DNA from: Bacteroidales bacterium | GTDB lineage: Bacteria > Bacteroidota > Bacteroidia > Bacteroidales > P3 | Reading direction: 5' to 3' | NCBI GenBank assembly: GCA_017958525.1 | Contig: JAGDCN010000064.1 | Location: forward strand, 1-38,723 | Length of the DNA: 38,723 bases | Part shown: in pieces, positions 8,197 to 16,666 of the stretch | Position numbering within the stretch: the first letter of the stretch is position 1 | Layout of the letters: the number at the start of each line of letters is the position of its first letter | The notes under the pieces: generated by a model | Told to the model about the DNA's origin: nothing | What the model saw: only the letters and a program-made list of their open reading frames with translations | Database searches by the model: none | Made by a program: the position numbers and the translations under genes

Positions 8197-8964
8197 ACTC
8201 TCCACCCGACAGACAACCCATCGCGAGAATTCATATAGCAGATATAGAGGCATTGCAACCAGACACATAGTGAACACGTCCGTCGAAGGCGTGATGAACG
8301 CCGCCAAAACAAGCACAATAACAAAGGCTATCTTTCTGTAACGTTTCAAAAAACTGTTCTTCAGTACTCCTATTTTTGCAAAGAAATATGCTACAATGGG
8401 CATCTCGAAAACGAGTCCCATTGTCAGCAATAGCCCAAGGAACGTGCTTATGTAGGAATTGAGCGATATCTGATTAACAACACTTTCGCTAACCTGATAA
8501 TCGGCCAAAAAATTGAGTGTCAATGGAAAAATCAGGTAATAGGCCAATGCCAGACCTAAAAAAAACTGGAAAAAGAAAGCCACAATGGCAAATCGAGCAG
8601 GGCGTTTCTCTTTATCGTATAATGCCGGTTTGACGAACAGCCATATCTCAGCAATCAGATATGGCATCGCAACAACCGCAGCCAAATAAAACGACACGCT
8701 GATATGTGTCATCAGCTGGGAAGCCAGATTGATATTGATCATTTCTATTCCTCCCAGCTGTGGACACAATCCCGCAATACCGGTGACTATGCTCAACCTA
8801 CACAAAAAACGGTATGTTATGAAGTCGCCATTGCACGGGGCAAGAACAATATCTTCAAAGACAAACTCTTTGAAGCAAAAGGCCGCAACCGCAAGCCCAA
8901 AAACCACTACAAGGCACCTTATCAGCACCCAGCGCAGAACCTCTACGTGTCCCCAAAAGTTCAT
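8179..8964 (-). CDS. tatC: Sec-independent protein translocase TatC
   Basis: A 261-residue polytopic inner-membrane protein that binds twin-arginine signal peptides. It starts FWGHVEVLRWVLIRCL, the conserved N-terminal TatC motif (E/V-L-R), and has about six hydrophobic segments. The loop ITPSTDVFTMCLVAMPLYLLYEF near the C-terminus matches the conserved TPxxD...P...LYE segment. A stretch at about 40-80 between TM1 and TM2 contains the usual periplasmic loop. The gene is 9 bp downstream of tatA on the same strand, so both act together. Folded cofactor-containing exoproteins would be the substrates. Confidence 0.96.
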   Translation of the reverse strand: MNFWGHVEVLRWVLIRCLVVVFGLAVAAFCFKEFVFEDIVLAPCNGDFITYRFLCRLSIVTGIAGLCPQLGGIEMININLASQLMTHISVSFYLAAVVAMPYLIAEIWLFVKPALYDKEKRPARFAIVAFFFQFFLGLALAYYLIFPLTLNFLADYQVSESVVNQISLNSYISTFLGLLLTMGLVFEMPIVAYFFAKIGVLKNSFLKRYRKIAFVIVLVLAAFITPSTDVFTMCLVAMPLYLLYEFSRWVVCRVESKEVRS

Positions 8965-8973
8965 ACAAGGGGA

Positions 8974-9180
8974 TTATTTTTCGTCCTTTTTCTGAGATTC
9001 TTCTGTATTAGAAACCGAGTCAATCTCCTCATTGACGTTATTAACGGCGTTCTTGTATTCTTTGACGCCCTTGCCCAGTCCTTTCATCAACTCGGGTATT
9101 TTCTTTCCGCCGAAAAGGACCAGAACTATAAGCAGAATAATAAGAATCTCTTGTCCGCCAATTATGCCTAATAGTGTCAT
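8974..9180 (-). CDS. tatA: Twin-arginine translocase TatA/TatE family subunit
   Basis: A 68-residue protein with one N-terminal membrane helix ([23 protein letters not shown]), the FGxxKIPEL hinge, an amphipathic helix [15 protein letters not shown] and a charged tail. This is the complete TatA architecture; it oligomerises at the TatC core to form the export channel. Only one TatA-like gene is present, with no separate TatB, as in minimal two-component Tat systems. It lies 12 bp downstream of the PspC-domain gene and 9 bp upstream of tatC. Confidence 0.95.
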   Translation of the reverse strand: MTLLGIIGGQEILIILLIVLVLFGGKKIPELMKGLGKGVKEYKNAVNNVNEEIDSVSNTEESQKKDEK

Positions 9181-9192
9181 ATTTGTTGTTTT

Positions 9193-9399
9193 TTATCGTT
9201 CAATCATATTGTCTTCTGGTGCGCAAATCCAGATAATAAGGTATGCCCAAAAACCCAACGTGCCGCAAATCAAGGCAATCAGGAAAAGAATGCGCACCAC
9301 CGTGGGATCAACATTCAAATATTTTGATAAACCGCCGCAAACGCCAGCAATCTTACGGTCACTGGTACTGCGGGTCAATTTTTTGTAACTGTTTTCCAT
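9193..9399 (-). CDS. PspC domain-containing membrane protein
   Basis: A 68-residue protein matching the PspC domain: KLTRSTSDRKIAGVCGGLSKYLNVDPTVVRILFLI, followed by a hydrophobic segment ALICGTLGFWAYLIIWICAPED. E. coli PspC is a membrane sensor of the phage-shock response, but stand-alone short PspC proteins are widespread in Bacteroidota with no fixed role. It sits between fabD (18 bp) and tatA (12 bp) in the same transcription unit. A membrane-stress function here would be inference. Confidence 0.9.
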   Translation of the reverse strand: MENSYKKLTRSTSDRKIAGVCGGLSKYLNVDPTVVRILFLIALICGTLGFWAYLIIWICAPEDNMIER

Positions 9400-9417
9400 A
9401 GGGTTTATTGTTTTGGA

Positions 9418-10302
9418 TTAAATTTCGACAGAATGTGCGTTGGCGTTGGCATCGACGCGCTTAATCATTCCCTGCAGGGCAGTGCCGGGACCCACCTCGA
9501 TGAATTCCTCTGCACCGTCCTTCAGCATATTCTGCACCGTGGCCGTCCAGCGCACCGGCGAAGTCAGCTGTTTGTTCAGGTTAGCCTTGATTTCTTCAGG
9601 GTCGCTGACAGGCAATGCATTGACATTTTGATAGCAGGGGCATATCGGAGCGTGGAAGGCTGTCTTCTCGATGGCAGCACTGAGTTCGACGCGTGCAGGC
9701 TCCATAAGCGGTGAGTGGAAAGCTCCGCCAACAGCAAGCGGCAGGGCGCGGCCCTTGGCTTCTTTCACCTTCTCGCAGGCTTGGTTCACACCTTCAACAG
9801 TACCGCTGATGACCAGCTGACCAGGGCAGTTGTAGTTAGCTGCAACGACCACTTCGCCATCAATGGATGCGCAGATGTCCTCAACGGTCTTGTCGTCGAG
9901 CTTCAACACGGCAGCCATAGTCGAAGGATGAGCCTCACAGCATTTCTGCATAGCATTGGCACGGGCAATGACCAGACGAAGACCGTCCTCAAAACTCATA
10001 GCCTTTGCCGCTACAAGTGCCGAAAACTCTCCGAGTGAGTGTCCACCCACCATATCAGGCTGGAAAGCCGAACCCATATATGTTGCCAAAATGGTGGAAT
10101 GCAAGAAGATAGCAGGCTGTGTTACTTTTGTCTGCTTCAGGTCTTCGGGCGTACCGGCAAACATCAGGTCAGTGATGCGGAATCCTATGATGTCGTTGGC
10201 AGTCTCGAACATATCACGGCATAGTTTATTGCCGTCGTAAAGGTCTTTGCCCATTCCCACAAACTGGGCTCCCTGACCGGGGAATACGTATGCTTTTTTC
10301 AT
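9418..10302 (-). CDS. fabD: Malonyl-CoA:acyl carrier protein transacylase
   Basis: A 294-residue cytoplasmic enzyme that loads malonyl groups onto ACP for fatty acid synthesis. It begins KKAYVFPGQGAQFVGMGKDLY; the nucleophile is S89 in GGHSLGEFSALVAA, R114 lies in RANAM and H196 in GGAFHSPLM, with VGPGTALQGMIKR at the C-terminus carrying the conserved Q. Length is close to E. coli FabD (309). It is not next to fabH, fabG or acpP as in many bacteria but follows the flippase gene by 9 bp, so it is expressed as part of this envelope operon. Confidence 0.97.
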   Translation of the reverse strand: MKKAYVFPGQGAQFVGMGKDLYDGNKLCRDMFETANDIIGFRITDLMFAGTPEDLKQTKVTQPAIFLHSTILATYMGSAFQPDMVGGHSLGEFSALVAAKAMSFEDGLRLVIARANAMQKCCEAHPSTMAAVLKLDDKTVEDICASIDGEVVVAANYNCPGQLVISGTVEGVNQACEKVKEAKGRALPLAVGGAFHSPLMEPARVELSAAIEKTAFHAPICPCYQNVNALPVSDPEEIKANLNKQLTSPVRWTATVQNMLKDGAEEFIEVGPGTALQGMIKRVDANANAHSVEI

Positions 10303-10311
10303 TATATGTAT

Positions 10312-11760
10312 TTATTTTTCAGTTTGAATTATTTTGATTATCTCCTTCAAATCTATCAGTCTCAGTACCATTGCAAGTCCCACAGCTACCACTGTCACAA
10401 CTGCAAGTGCTATCCACCACACCAGATGCGGTGCGCAGAACGTGCATCCAACTATGACTAACGCAAAAAACAGCAGTTTTAGTATGTAGCCTGCCGAAGG
10501 TTTTAATTTAAATATCCTTACCGCAGCCACTACCTGCGCCACTGCCATAAAGCTCTGCGCTGTCAGCGCCGCCCACGCACTGCCTGCAGCACCCCAGCGC
10601 GGAATGAGCAGCACATTGATCAAGGCGTTGACCACCAGCGATGTCGCAGCGAAGATGTTAAGACTCTTAAGCCGGCCGGCCGCCGTCAGCAGCGTACCGA
10701 AGACGTATGTCGTCGAGATAGGTATTATGCAGAACACCACCACGCGGAACACCGCCGCATAGTCGCTCACATTGTTCTCATAGAACAGCGCCATCAGATC
10801 GCCATCCATACTAGCCAAAGCGCAGGAGGCAGTGATGGCAAACACCATCATCATCGAGAACATCATCCGCACCGTGCCTCCTAGCTCGTTACTCGTCTCT
10901 CCTGCCTTCGTCATCTTTGAGAAAATAGGCAGAAGAGGCACCGACACCAGATAGGCTATCATCGTCAAGGCATCAAGCAGTCGGAACGCACCGGCATAGA
11001 CACCCGCGTTGAAGTCTCCTGCGCCGTCTGGCGAAAGCAGCTGCAACAGCACGGGATCCAACCTGTTGTAACTGGCCATCAGCAGCACCAGCAACGCAAA
11101 CGGCAGACTCTTCTTCAGTATAGCATACGTGAACGGCTTGTTCCAGTGCAATTTGCGCAGGCCTGTCTTGCGCGCCAGAACCCAAAACGCCAAACCTGCT
11201 GTGACTATGTAGGCCGCTGTCTGGGCATAGACAAACCTGAATATCGAAATGCCACCGCAAAACGGTGCCCAAAGCATTGTGCCGCAGATGACTATCATCA
11301 GTATGCGGTCCATCACGCTGAGCAGGCTGTCCCATTTGAACAGCAGCAGTCCTTCGAAATTACTGCGCAAATAGAGTATCATCGAACTGAGGAACTGGTT
11401 GAAACTCAGCCACGCCAGCAGTTTGAACTGCGTCGTGCCGTAGCCCAGTAGCGCACCGACGCTGAACGTCACAACAACATACAGTGCCAGCAACATCAGT
11501 TTGATACTCAATATGCCCGACAGATGCTTGCCTATAAGCTTGGGATACTGCGCAATATTGCGCGTGTTGAAGTTGGTCACGCCCAAGTCGAGCAGTATAT
11601 TGAAGATGTAAGTAAGGTTGAAGATGGCAATATAAAAGCCATACATCTCGGTGCCCACAGCGTTCTGCACTCCGACCTCGATGCCGAGCAACCAGAACGG
11701 TTTGACCAGCAGATTTGCCAGCAAAACCCAGAACAATCCCGATAGCAGTGACTTCTTCAT
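10312..11760 (-). CDS. Polysaccharide/oligosaccharide flippase (Wzx/MOP superfamily)
   Basis: A 482-residue integral membrane protein with about 12-14 hydrophobic helices and few long loops. The opening KKSLLSGLFWVLLANLLVKPFWLLGIEVGVQNAVG resembles the first helices of Wzx-type MOP flippases. Such proteins move undecaprenyl-linked sugars across the inner membrane. The exact substrate (O-antigen, capsule, lipid II-like) cannot be read from sequence. Its start overlaps the stop of the Ig-like lipoprotein gene by four bases (ATGA), and fabD follows after 9 bp. No glycosyltransferase cluster is beside it, which is unusual for a dedicated Wzx and fits a general envelope function. Confidence 0.85.
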   Translation of the reverse strand: MKKSLLSGLFWVLLANLLVKPFWLLGIEVGVQNAVGTEMYGFYIAIFNLTYIFNILLDLGVTNFNTRNIAQYPKLIGKHLSGILSIKLMLLALYVVVTFSVGALLGYGTTQFKLLAWLSFNQFLSSMILYLRSNFEGLLLFKWDSLLSVMDRILMIVICGTMLWAPFCGGISIFRFVYAQTAAYIVTAGLAFWVLARKTGLRKLHWNKPFTYAILKKSLPFALLVLLMASYNRLDPVLLQLLSPDGAGDFNAGVYAGAFRLLDALTMIAYLVSVPLLPIFSKMTKAGETSNELGGTVRMMFSMMMVFAITASCALASMDGDLMALFYENNVSDYAAVFRVVVFCIIPISTTYVFGTLLTAAGRLKSLNIFAATSLVVNALINVLLIPRWGAAGSAWAALTAQSFMAVAQVVAAVRIFKLKPSAGYILKLLFFALVIVGCTFCAPHLVWWIALAVVTVVAVGLAMVLRLIDLKEIIKIIQTEK

Positions 11761-13445
11761 TTCGACACTTCTAATATCTCTTCAAAATCCCAATTGGCAC
11801 GAATATCCAGTGTTTTGGGCAGATACACCACGCGTTCGGGCTGAATGCCGGCGGCGAAATCGCCCGTGTCCCACTTGCCGTTGCGGTTCTCATCCACTAT
11901 GGCACGAACGCGGTATTTGCCTGGTTTCAAGTGTGGAAACTCCGTCTTGAGAACGTTGGCCAAAGCATTCTTCGAAACCACCACCGTTCCCTTCTCGTCG
12001 AGCAGCTGGACAATTGTTGTATAATTAGCCGGCAGCAGTAGGCTGCTGTCCCTGACCTCCACCGACAAATTGCCGTATTCTTCCTCCTTTGTCACACTGA
12101 TGGCAGTTTTCAGCGAATCATTGTATTGATTGTAAATGTTTTTCAGACATCCCTTGGAAACCTCGACCGAATAATTTTCGCCCTGCTTGAAGTCAAAGAC
12201 AATGTTTGCTCGCAGCAGATTGCTGTCCACCACCAAGGGGCAGACTGCTTCGACGCTGTCTTTGAGCCGCACAACCCTCACTGCTGAATCCGCCGTCTGT
12301 CCAACTGCAAGCGGTGTGGAGAAAAGCAACGACAAGGTGTCGTAATAAGGCAACTTGTTGTAATTAAGCTTCATTTCGCTTGTCGTCGATACAGCAGTAG
12401 TGCCTTTCTTCGGTTTCCATCGCAGTTTCAGCGTGTCGGCAATGCCCGACGCATCGCTCACCATAAGCCGCAGCGAGTCGCAGTTCTGGCGCATCGTCCA
12501 CAGTGTCAGCGTGTCGCGTTTGACATTGAGGCGCCATATCACCTCCTCGCCGTCGCACTTTATGTCTGGTGCTTGCATAGGCAACTGGGTGACAATGCTC
12601 ACTTTGCCAGCAGCGGTGAAACCACTGCCTGTGATGCGCTGACGGTCGCTCTCAGGACTAAAGACAAGCAGATCTATTTTGTCGATATCGGCAGAGCACT
12701 TCAAAACGCTGTCCACCAGAACACTGTCCTTCAGATTCCTTGCCGTGACATCTTCCATCTTGAAGCCCATACTCTCGTTGGGGTCAATCTGACGGTTTTT
12801 GTTTTCATCCTGAACGGCAAATATTCTGTAAGTGCCTGGTTTTATGTAGTTGAAACTAAACGACCCGTCTTTGTTGCAACGCGTAGTGTAGGCCAGTGTC
12901 GGCGCAGATGCAGTACTATCTCCAAAAGACGACATAAAAGCCTCACCGTCAGCAGAACTCATCAGCCATACACTCACAGCCTCTTCGCGCGGCTCGAATG
13001 TCAGAGCATCGACGACACGCCCGCGGACGGTCATACTGTCTATATAGCTTCCCGTTGAAAAAACATAATCCAGCGATGGAAGCAGATTGCCCTCGTTGTA
13101 GTCGGCAATGGCGTCCTTGAACTGGAATACATAAGTGGTGTTTGGCTGCAGCGTGTCCTTTATTCGCACCTGGATGCCGCGTCCCTTGGTCTTGTATTCA
13201 GGCTTCTGCGCCATCGGTGGCGATACCAGAATATTGTTCTCCGCATCCTTTATTACGACATACTCGTCGAACTCGATGTAGAACTGGTCGCTGCTGAAAC
13301 CCAACGTGCGGTTCTCCGGTGTCATACGCTTCTGCTCCGGCGGCGCAACATCCTTAGGCCCGCCGCTGGGCATCCCCTGTTTGGCACACCCTGCCAGCAG
13401 TACAATAATCAATGAGACTGTCGCTATTAAATACTTATATCGCAT
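11757..13445 (-). CDS. Ig-like domain lipoprotein (Bacteroidota SbsA/Big_5-type)
   Basis: A 562-residue lipoprotein starting MRYKYLIATVSLI with lipobox LLAGC, C20 lipidated. A 12-residue upstream extension in frame is not needed. The mature N-terminus QGMPSGGPKDVAPPEQ, followed by FYIEFDEYVVI and NTTYVFQF, is typical of a Bacteroidota family annotated with an SbsA-like Ig domain. Further beta-rich modules follow; two segments resemble calcium-binding or prealbumin-like repeats (FAVQDENKNRQIDPNE, RAIVDENRNGKWDTGDF). It is likely anchored in the envelope. It is the first gene of a leftward run ending in tatC. Function is unknown. Confidence 0.82.
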   Translation of the reverse strand: MRYKYLIATVSLIIVLLAGCAKQGMPSGGPKDVAPPEQKRMTPENRTLGFSSDQFYIEFDEYVVIKDAENNILVSPPMAQKPEYKTKGRGIQVRIKDTLQPNTTYVFQFKDAIADYNEGNLLPSLDYVFSTGSYIDSMTVRGRVVDALTFEPREEAVSVWLMSSADGEAFMSSFGDSTASAPTLAYTTRCNKDGSFSFNYIKPGTYRIFAVQDENKNRQIDPNESMGFKMEDVTARNLKDSVLVDSVLKCSADIDKIDLLVFSPESDRQRITGSGFTAAGKVSIVTQLPMQAPDIKCDGEEVIWRLNVKRDTLTLWTMRQNCDSLRLMVSDASGIADTLKLRWKPKKGTTAVSTTSEMKLNYNKLPYYDTLSLLFSTPLAVGQTADSAVRVVRLKDSVEAVCPLVVDSNLLRANIVFDFKQGENYSVEVSKGCLKNIYNQYNDSLKTAISVTKEEEYGNLSVEVRDSSLLLPANYTTIVQLLDEKGTVVVSKNALANVLKTEFPHLKPGKYRVRAIVDENRNGKWDTGDFAAGIQPERVVYLPKTLDIRANWDFEEILEVSK

Positions 13446-13703
13446 TATAATCAATAAATAAATATAACGCCGCATCGACACTCTTATTGTCCAAAATCAT
13501 AAAAAGTCAAAAAAATGCACTTCTGCAAAATAAAATATTTTCACATACGTTATTATGGCGTGCTTAATCAAATTTCAAGATGTATTTGAGGGCTTCAACC
13601 TACCCGGTCGAAGCCCTTTTTTTTGCAAAAACCAATTATCCTAACAATAAACAGCACACATCTCCGTTTCACATTTATTAACGAATCAAAACAACATTCA
13701 TAT
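13446..13703 (+). promoter_or_regulatory. purD leader region
   Basis: A 258-bp spacer between the divergent Ig-like lipoprotein gene and purD. It is A+T-rich except for a terminator-like hairpin at 13589-13624. No promoter of the TAnnTTTG form was found on either strand. A 35-codon frame starting ATG at 13580 crosses the hairpin, but nothing supports its translation. Confidence 0.45.
13589..13624 (+). terminator. Terminator-like hairpin in the purD leader (candidate attenuator)
   Basis: An 8-bp stem AGGGCTTC (13589-13596) pairs with GAAGCCCT (13610-13617) around 13 bases and runs into eight T residues (13617-13624) on the plus strand. No plus-strand gene lies upstream that it could end, since the next gene to the left runs the other way. 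It therefore either attenuates purD or ends a short RNA made in 13446-13588. Confidence 0.7.
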
Positions 13704-15014
13704 ATGAATATTCTTCTTCTTGGATCGGGCGGACGCGAACACGCAATGGCCGCCAGCATAGCAAAAAGCGACAAGTGCAGCAAACTCTACATAGCACCAG
13801 GCAACGCCGGGACAGCACAATGCGGCACTAATGTAGAGCTGAAACTAGACGATTTCGAAGGCATCGGCAAATATGTCCTCTCGCACGACATCAGAATGGT
13901 CGTCGTCGGGCCCGAAGCACCGCTGGTGGCAGGCATCGCCGACTATTTCGCCGGCAACGAGAAACTGAAAAACATCGCTCTGATAGGTCCGTCGGCACAG
14001 GGTGCACAAATGGAAGGCAGCAAGGATTTCGCCAAACAGTTTATGCAACGGATGGGCATCCCGACGGCCGAATACAAGACTTTTACGCGTGATACACTGA
14101 AAGAAGGCCAAAAATTCCTCTCAACACTGAAAGCACCCTACGTACTGAAAGCCGACGGACTGGCCGCAGGCAAAGGCGTGCTTATCATTGACAACCTGAA
14201 AGAAGCCAAACAGGCACTGAAAGAAATGCTTGATGGTGCCAAGTTCGGTGATGCCAGCAGCCGCGTGGTTATCGAACAATATTTGAGCGGTATTGAAATG
14301 TCGGTATTTGTGCTCACCGACGGCAAGCATTACAAGATTTTGCCTTCGGCCAAGGACTACAAGCGCATCGGCGAGGGCGACACAGGCCTCAACACCGGCG
14401 GTATGGGCTCCATCAGCCCCGTAGTCTTCGCCAACAAGACTTTTATGCAAAAAGTGGAACACCGCATCGTGCAACCCACCGTCAAAGGTCTGCACAAAGA
14501 AGGCATAAACTACAAAGGATTCATTTTCATAGGACTTATGGCAGTCAAAGGCGATGACGGCACACTCGACCCATACGTCATCGAATACAATGCACGTATG
14601 GGCGACCCCGAAACCGAGTCGGTCTTCCCGCGCATCAAGAGCGACGTTGTCGAACTGATGCAAGCCGCCTGGGAAGGCAACCTCAACAACATACAGCTCG
14701 AAATCGACGAACGCAGCGCCGCCTGCGTGATGCTTACAGCTGACGGATATCCCGAAAACTACCGCAAAGGCGACATCATCAGCGGACTCGACGAAGTCGG
14801 CGAATCCATCGTCTTCCACGCCGGCACCAAACGCACGCCCAACGGCAACATCGTCACCAACGGCGGACGCGTGCTCTGCGTCACAACCCTGTCCAACTCG
14901 CTGCCCACAGCCCTCCTCAAAAGCCTGCAAGCCGCCGAAACCATCAAATGGAAAGGACGCTACTACCGCCACGACATCGGCCAAGACCTACTGAGAATAG
15001 CTATCGATCAGTAG
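13704..15014 (+). CDS. purD: Phosphoribosylamine-glycine ligase (GAR synthetase)
   Basis: A 436-residue ATP-grasp enzyme for the second step of purine synthesis (phosphoribosylamine + glycine + ATP to GAR). I start it at MNILLLGSGGREHA, the standard N-terminus; a 27-residue in-frame extension runs through the leader. Other landmarks: VVVGPEAPLVAGIADYF, GKGVLIIDN, GMGSISPVVFANK, EYNARMGDPETESVFPRI and the C-terminal VTNGGRVLCVT. Length matches E. coli PurD (429). It is a single-gene unit on the plus strand with a hairpin in its leader and a strong terminator 57 bp after its stop. Confidence 0.97.
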   Translation: MNILLLGSGGREHAMAASIAKSDKCSKLYIAPGNAGTAQCGTNVELKLDDFEGIGKYVLSHDIRMVVVGPEAPLVAGIADYFAGNEKLKNIALIGPSAQGAQMEGSKDFAKQFMQRMGIPTAEYKTFTRDTLKEGQKFLSTLKAPYVLKADGLAAGKGVLIIDNLKEAKQALKEMLDGAKFGDASSRVVIEQYLSGIEMSVFVLTDGKHYKILPSAKDYKRIGEGDTGLNTGGMGSISPVVFANKTFMQKVEHRIVQPTVKGLHKEGINYKGFIFIGLMAVKGDDGTLDPYVIEYNARMGDPETESVFPRIKSDVVELMQAAWEGNLNNIQLEIDERSAACVMLTADGYPENYRKGDIISGLDEVGESIVFHAGTKRTPNGNIVTNGGRVLCVTTLSNSLPTALLKSLQAAETIKWKGRYYRHDIGQDLLRIAIDQ

Positions 15015-15404
15015 GCAAACCGTACATTCGCAAATAAAAGACTGTTATCCACAGTTACACCACACAAAAAAGGTGACTCGACATCGAGTCACCTTTTTTT
15101 CCAAAATTCCCGTTTTTGCCTTCAACGCCATTTACTTCATCCCAAATCGATCATTAGAGAAGAGTGTTGCACATCGCAACAGGAAATCATACGCAACAGC
15201 GTGGCACCCGCTCCGCCATTTCTTATATATAAGAAATCCATTGGCAGTCATCTTGTTAAGGTGTTATGGAATTGGGGACAAATGTGTCAGAAAAGTCCTT
15301 GATTTACCCTAATGACCGATTGGGGTTCATCCGTATGAACAAGGAGTGCTTAGGATTGGAAAACGGCGAGCTGACGGTCACCCACACCCTGGTTGAAGCA
15401 AGTA
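15015..15404. other. purD-thiN intergenic region, no gene recognised
   Basis: A 390-bp gap between convergent genes. It contains one perfect DnaA-box match TTATCCACA (15045-15053) framed by ACTGT/ACAGT, the bidirectional terminator at 15066-15100, a small hairpin TGTTGC/GCAACA (15165-15181), a 20-bp perfect palindrome at 15218-15237 and a 6-bp hairpin GTTCAT/ATGAAC at 15325-15340. Two short plus-strand frames (15073-15312 and 15266-15454) resemble nothing I know and have no start context. Confidence 0.5.
15066..15100. terminator. Bidirectional intrinsic terminator after purD
   Basis: A 9-bp G+C-rich stem GGTGACTCG (15072-15080) pairs with CGAGTCACC (15085-15093) around ACAT, with six A residues before and seven T residues after. 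It works as a terminator read in either direction, so it can end purD from the left and leftover leftward transcription from the right. Confidence 0.92.
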
Positions 15405-16073
15405 CTACTTCGCTTCAAAAGTCTGATAAACAAGCATTGTGCCTGTTCCGCTGAGGGCGACGGTGAACCGATCGCCGAGGGCTTCGTTCAACGTTCCCTC
15501 CCACCAGTAATGCAGACGGCGATGGTCAATGGAAAATTTTAGTCCTTCAACGCTTATGATCAGCTTTTCGTCCAACGAAAATAGCGATACCTGCTGTCCG
15601 ACGAAGCTGGGAAAGGTGGTGGTTTTTGTGATTGGAGTGAAAAAGCCGTAGTCGGTGTAGAGTCTTACAATCAGCGGATTGCCGCTTGGGGTGGTCATCG
15701 AGGAATAGTTTGCCAACAGGCTGATGTTGCCCAATGTGTGGTCTTCGCGCAATCCTGTGGCACCGAGTATAATCAGCCGTTCCAAGTCGTGCGCAAGGGC
15801 GTAGCGCACCACCTTGGTGAGGTCGTTGGTTTCCTGGTCGGTGTATTCGGAAACGAATACTGTAGGAAACGTCGGTTCCTTCTGGGTCAGCGAGTCGCCG
15901 TCGCCAATGACAACAACCTGCGGAAGACGCGCCGCGTGCGAAAACAACTGACTTTCGACCAGTTTGTCGTAGGCTCCGTCGCAACATATCAGTGTTTCGG
16001 CCTCAAGCATTGCCTGCAAAGCCTCTTTGCGGCGCGGGAACTGGCCATTGGCCAGGATTATAGTACGTCTCAT
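15405..16073 (-). CDS. thiN: Thiamine diphosphokinase
   Basis: A 222-residue cytoplasmic kinase that turns imported thiamine into thiamine diphosphate. I start it at MRRTIILANGQFP. Family motifs: LICCDGAYD, VVVIGDGDSL (usual GDxDS), DQETNDLTKVVRYA (usual K/QxxTDLxKA) and ILGATGLREDHTLGN (usual GxxGxRxDH), then a C-terminal beta domain with ISVEGLKFSIDHRRLHY. It overlaps the pnuT stop by four bases (ATGA) and is the last gene of a TPP-riboswitch operon, which confirms the substrate. The symbol is by family; tnr3 is used for the same function. Confidence 0.92.
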   Translation of the reverse strand: MRRTIILANGQFPRRKEALQAMLEAETLICCDGAYDKLVESQLFSHAARLPQVVVIGDGDSLTQKEPTFPTVFVSEYTDQETNDLTKVVRYALAHDLERLIILGATGLREDHTLGNISLLANYSSMTTPSGNPLIVRLYTDYGFFTPITKTTTFPSFVGQQVSLFSLDEKLIISVEGLKFSIDHRRLHYWWEGTLNEALGDRFTVALSGTGTMLVYQTFEAK

Positions 16074-16666
16074 TTCTTTACCTCCAAATATTTGCGACGC
16101 CACGAAATGACGCCGAGAATGCAAAAGACTTCATAAACGATGTATAACACTGCCGACGCGTAGTTGCCGCTTTTCCAGAACAATACCACCATTATCGGCT
16201 CGACAATCATCCAGCAGAACCATTGCTGCCACCATTTCTGGGCCAGCATCACCATAGCAACGATGGCCAGCGACGACGAGAAGCCGTCGAGGAGCGGATA
16301 CTGGCTTTCGCCCAGCATTTTGAGCAACCACCACAGCAGTAGAGTCAGCAGTATTGTGGCACCGGCAAGCCATCCGAGAATGTGTGATGGGCAAGAGCCG
16401 AACGGTCGCTCTTTTTTTTCTTTGCTCTGTATCACTCCACGCCAGACGAGCAGACCATATATCGACATCAGGAAATTATATACGCAGATGGTGCCATTGG
16501 CATAGTAGCCCGAACTGTAGTCGATAACGATGTAAAACGCCGACATCAGCAGGCAGAGGTGCCAGAACCATCGGCCTGCTCTATATTCGCTGATGACATA
16601 GAGCAGGCCGATGACGGCACCGACAAAGTCGATGATTGATATCTGTAACCCTAATATTTCTAACAT
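16070..16666 (-). CDS. pnuT: PnuC-family transporter, likely thiamine transporter PnuT
   Basis: A 198-residue membrane protein with about seven hydrophobic helices and the PnuC-family layout (FVGAVIGLLYVISEYRAGRWFWHLCLLMSAFYIVIDY near the N-terminus; a C-terminal helix with CILGVISWRRKYLEVKK). PnuC proteins carry nicotinamide riboside, but members between a TonB receptor and thiamine diphosphokinase under a TPP riboswitch are assigned as thiamine carriers (PnuT) in Bacteroidota. Substrate is therefore inferred from context. Its ATG directly follows the TonB-receptor stop (TAAATG), and thiN overlaps its end. Confidence 0.9.
   Translation of the reverse strand: MLEILGLQISIIDFVGAVIGLLYVISEYRAGRWFWHLCLLMSAFYIVIDYSSGYYANGTICVYNFLMSIYGLLVWRGVIQSKEKKERPFGSCPSHILGWLAGATILLTLLLWWLLKMLGESQYPLLDGFSSSLAIVAMVMLAQKWWQQWFCWMIVEPIMVVLFWKSGNYASAVLYIVYEVFCILGVISWRRKYLEVKK

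Noticed and set aside
13580..13687. 35-codon frame crossing the purD leader hairpin, possible leader peptide
   Set aside because: No enrichment of regulatory codons and no ribosome site; the start is just before the stem, which is coincidental.
14121..14984. 287-codon open frame on the minus strand
   Set aside because: It lies wholly inside purD, antisense, and is explained by codon bias of the real gene. The translation shows no known domain.
15073..15454. Two short plus-strand frames in the purD-thiN gap
   Set aside because: They start in the terminator or run into thiN, have no family resemblance, and could at most be remnants.
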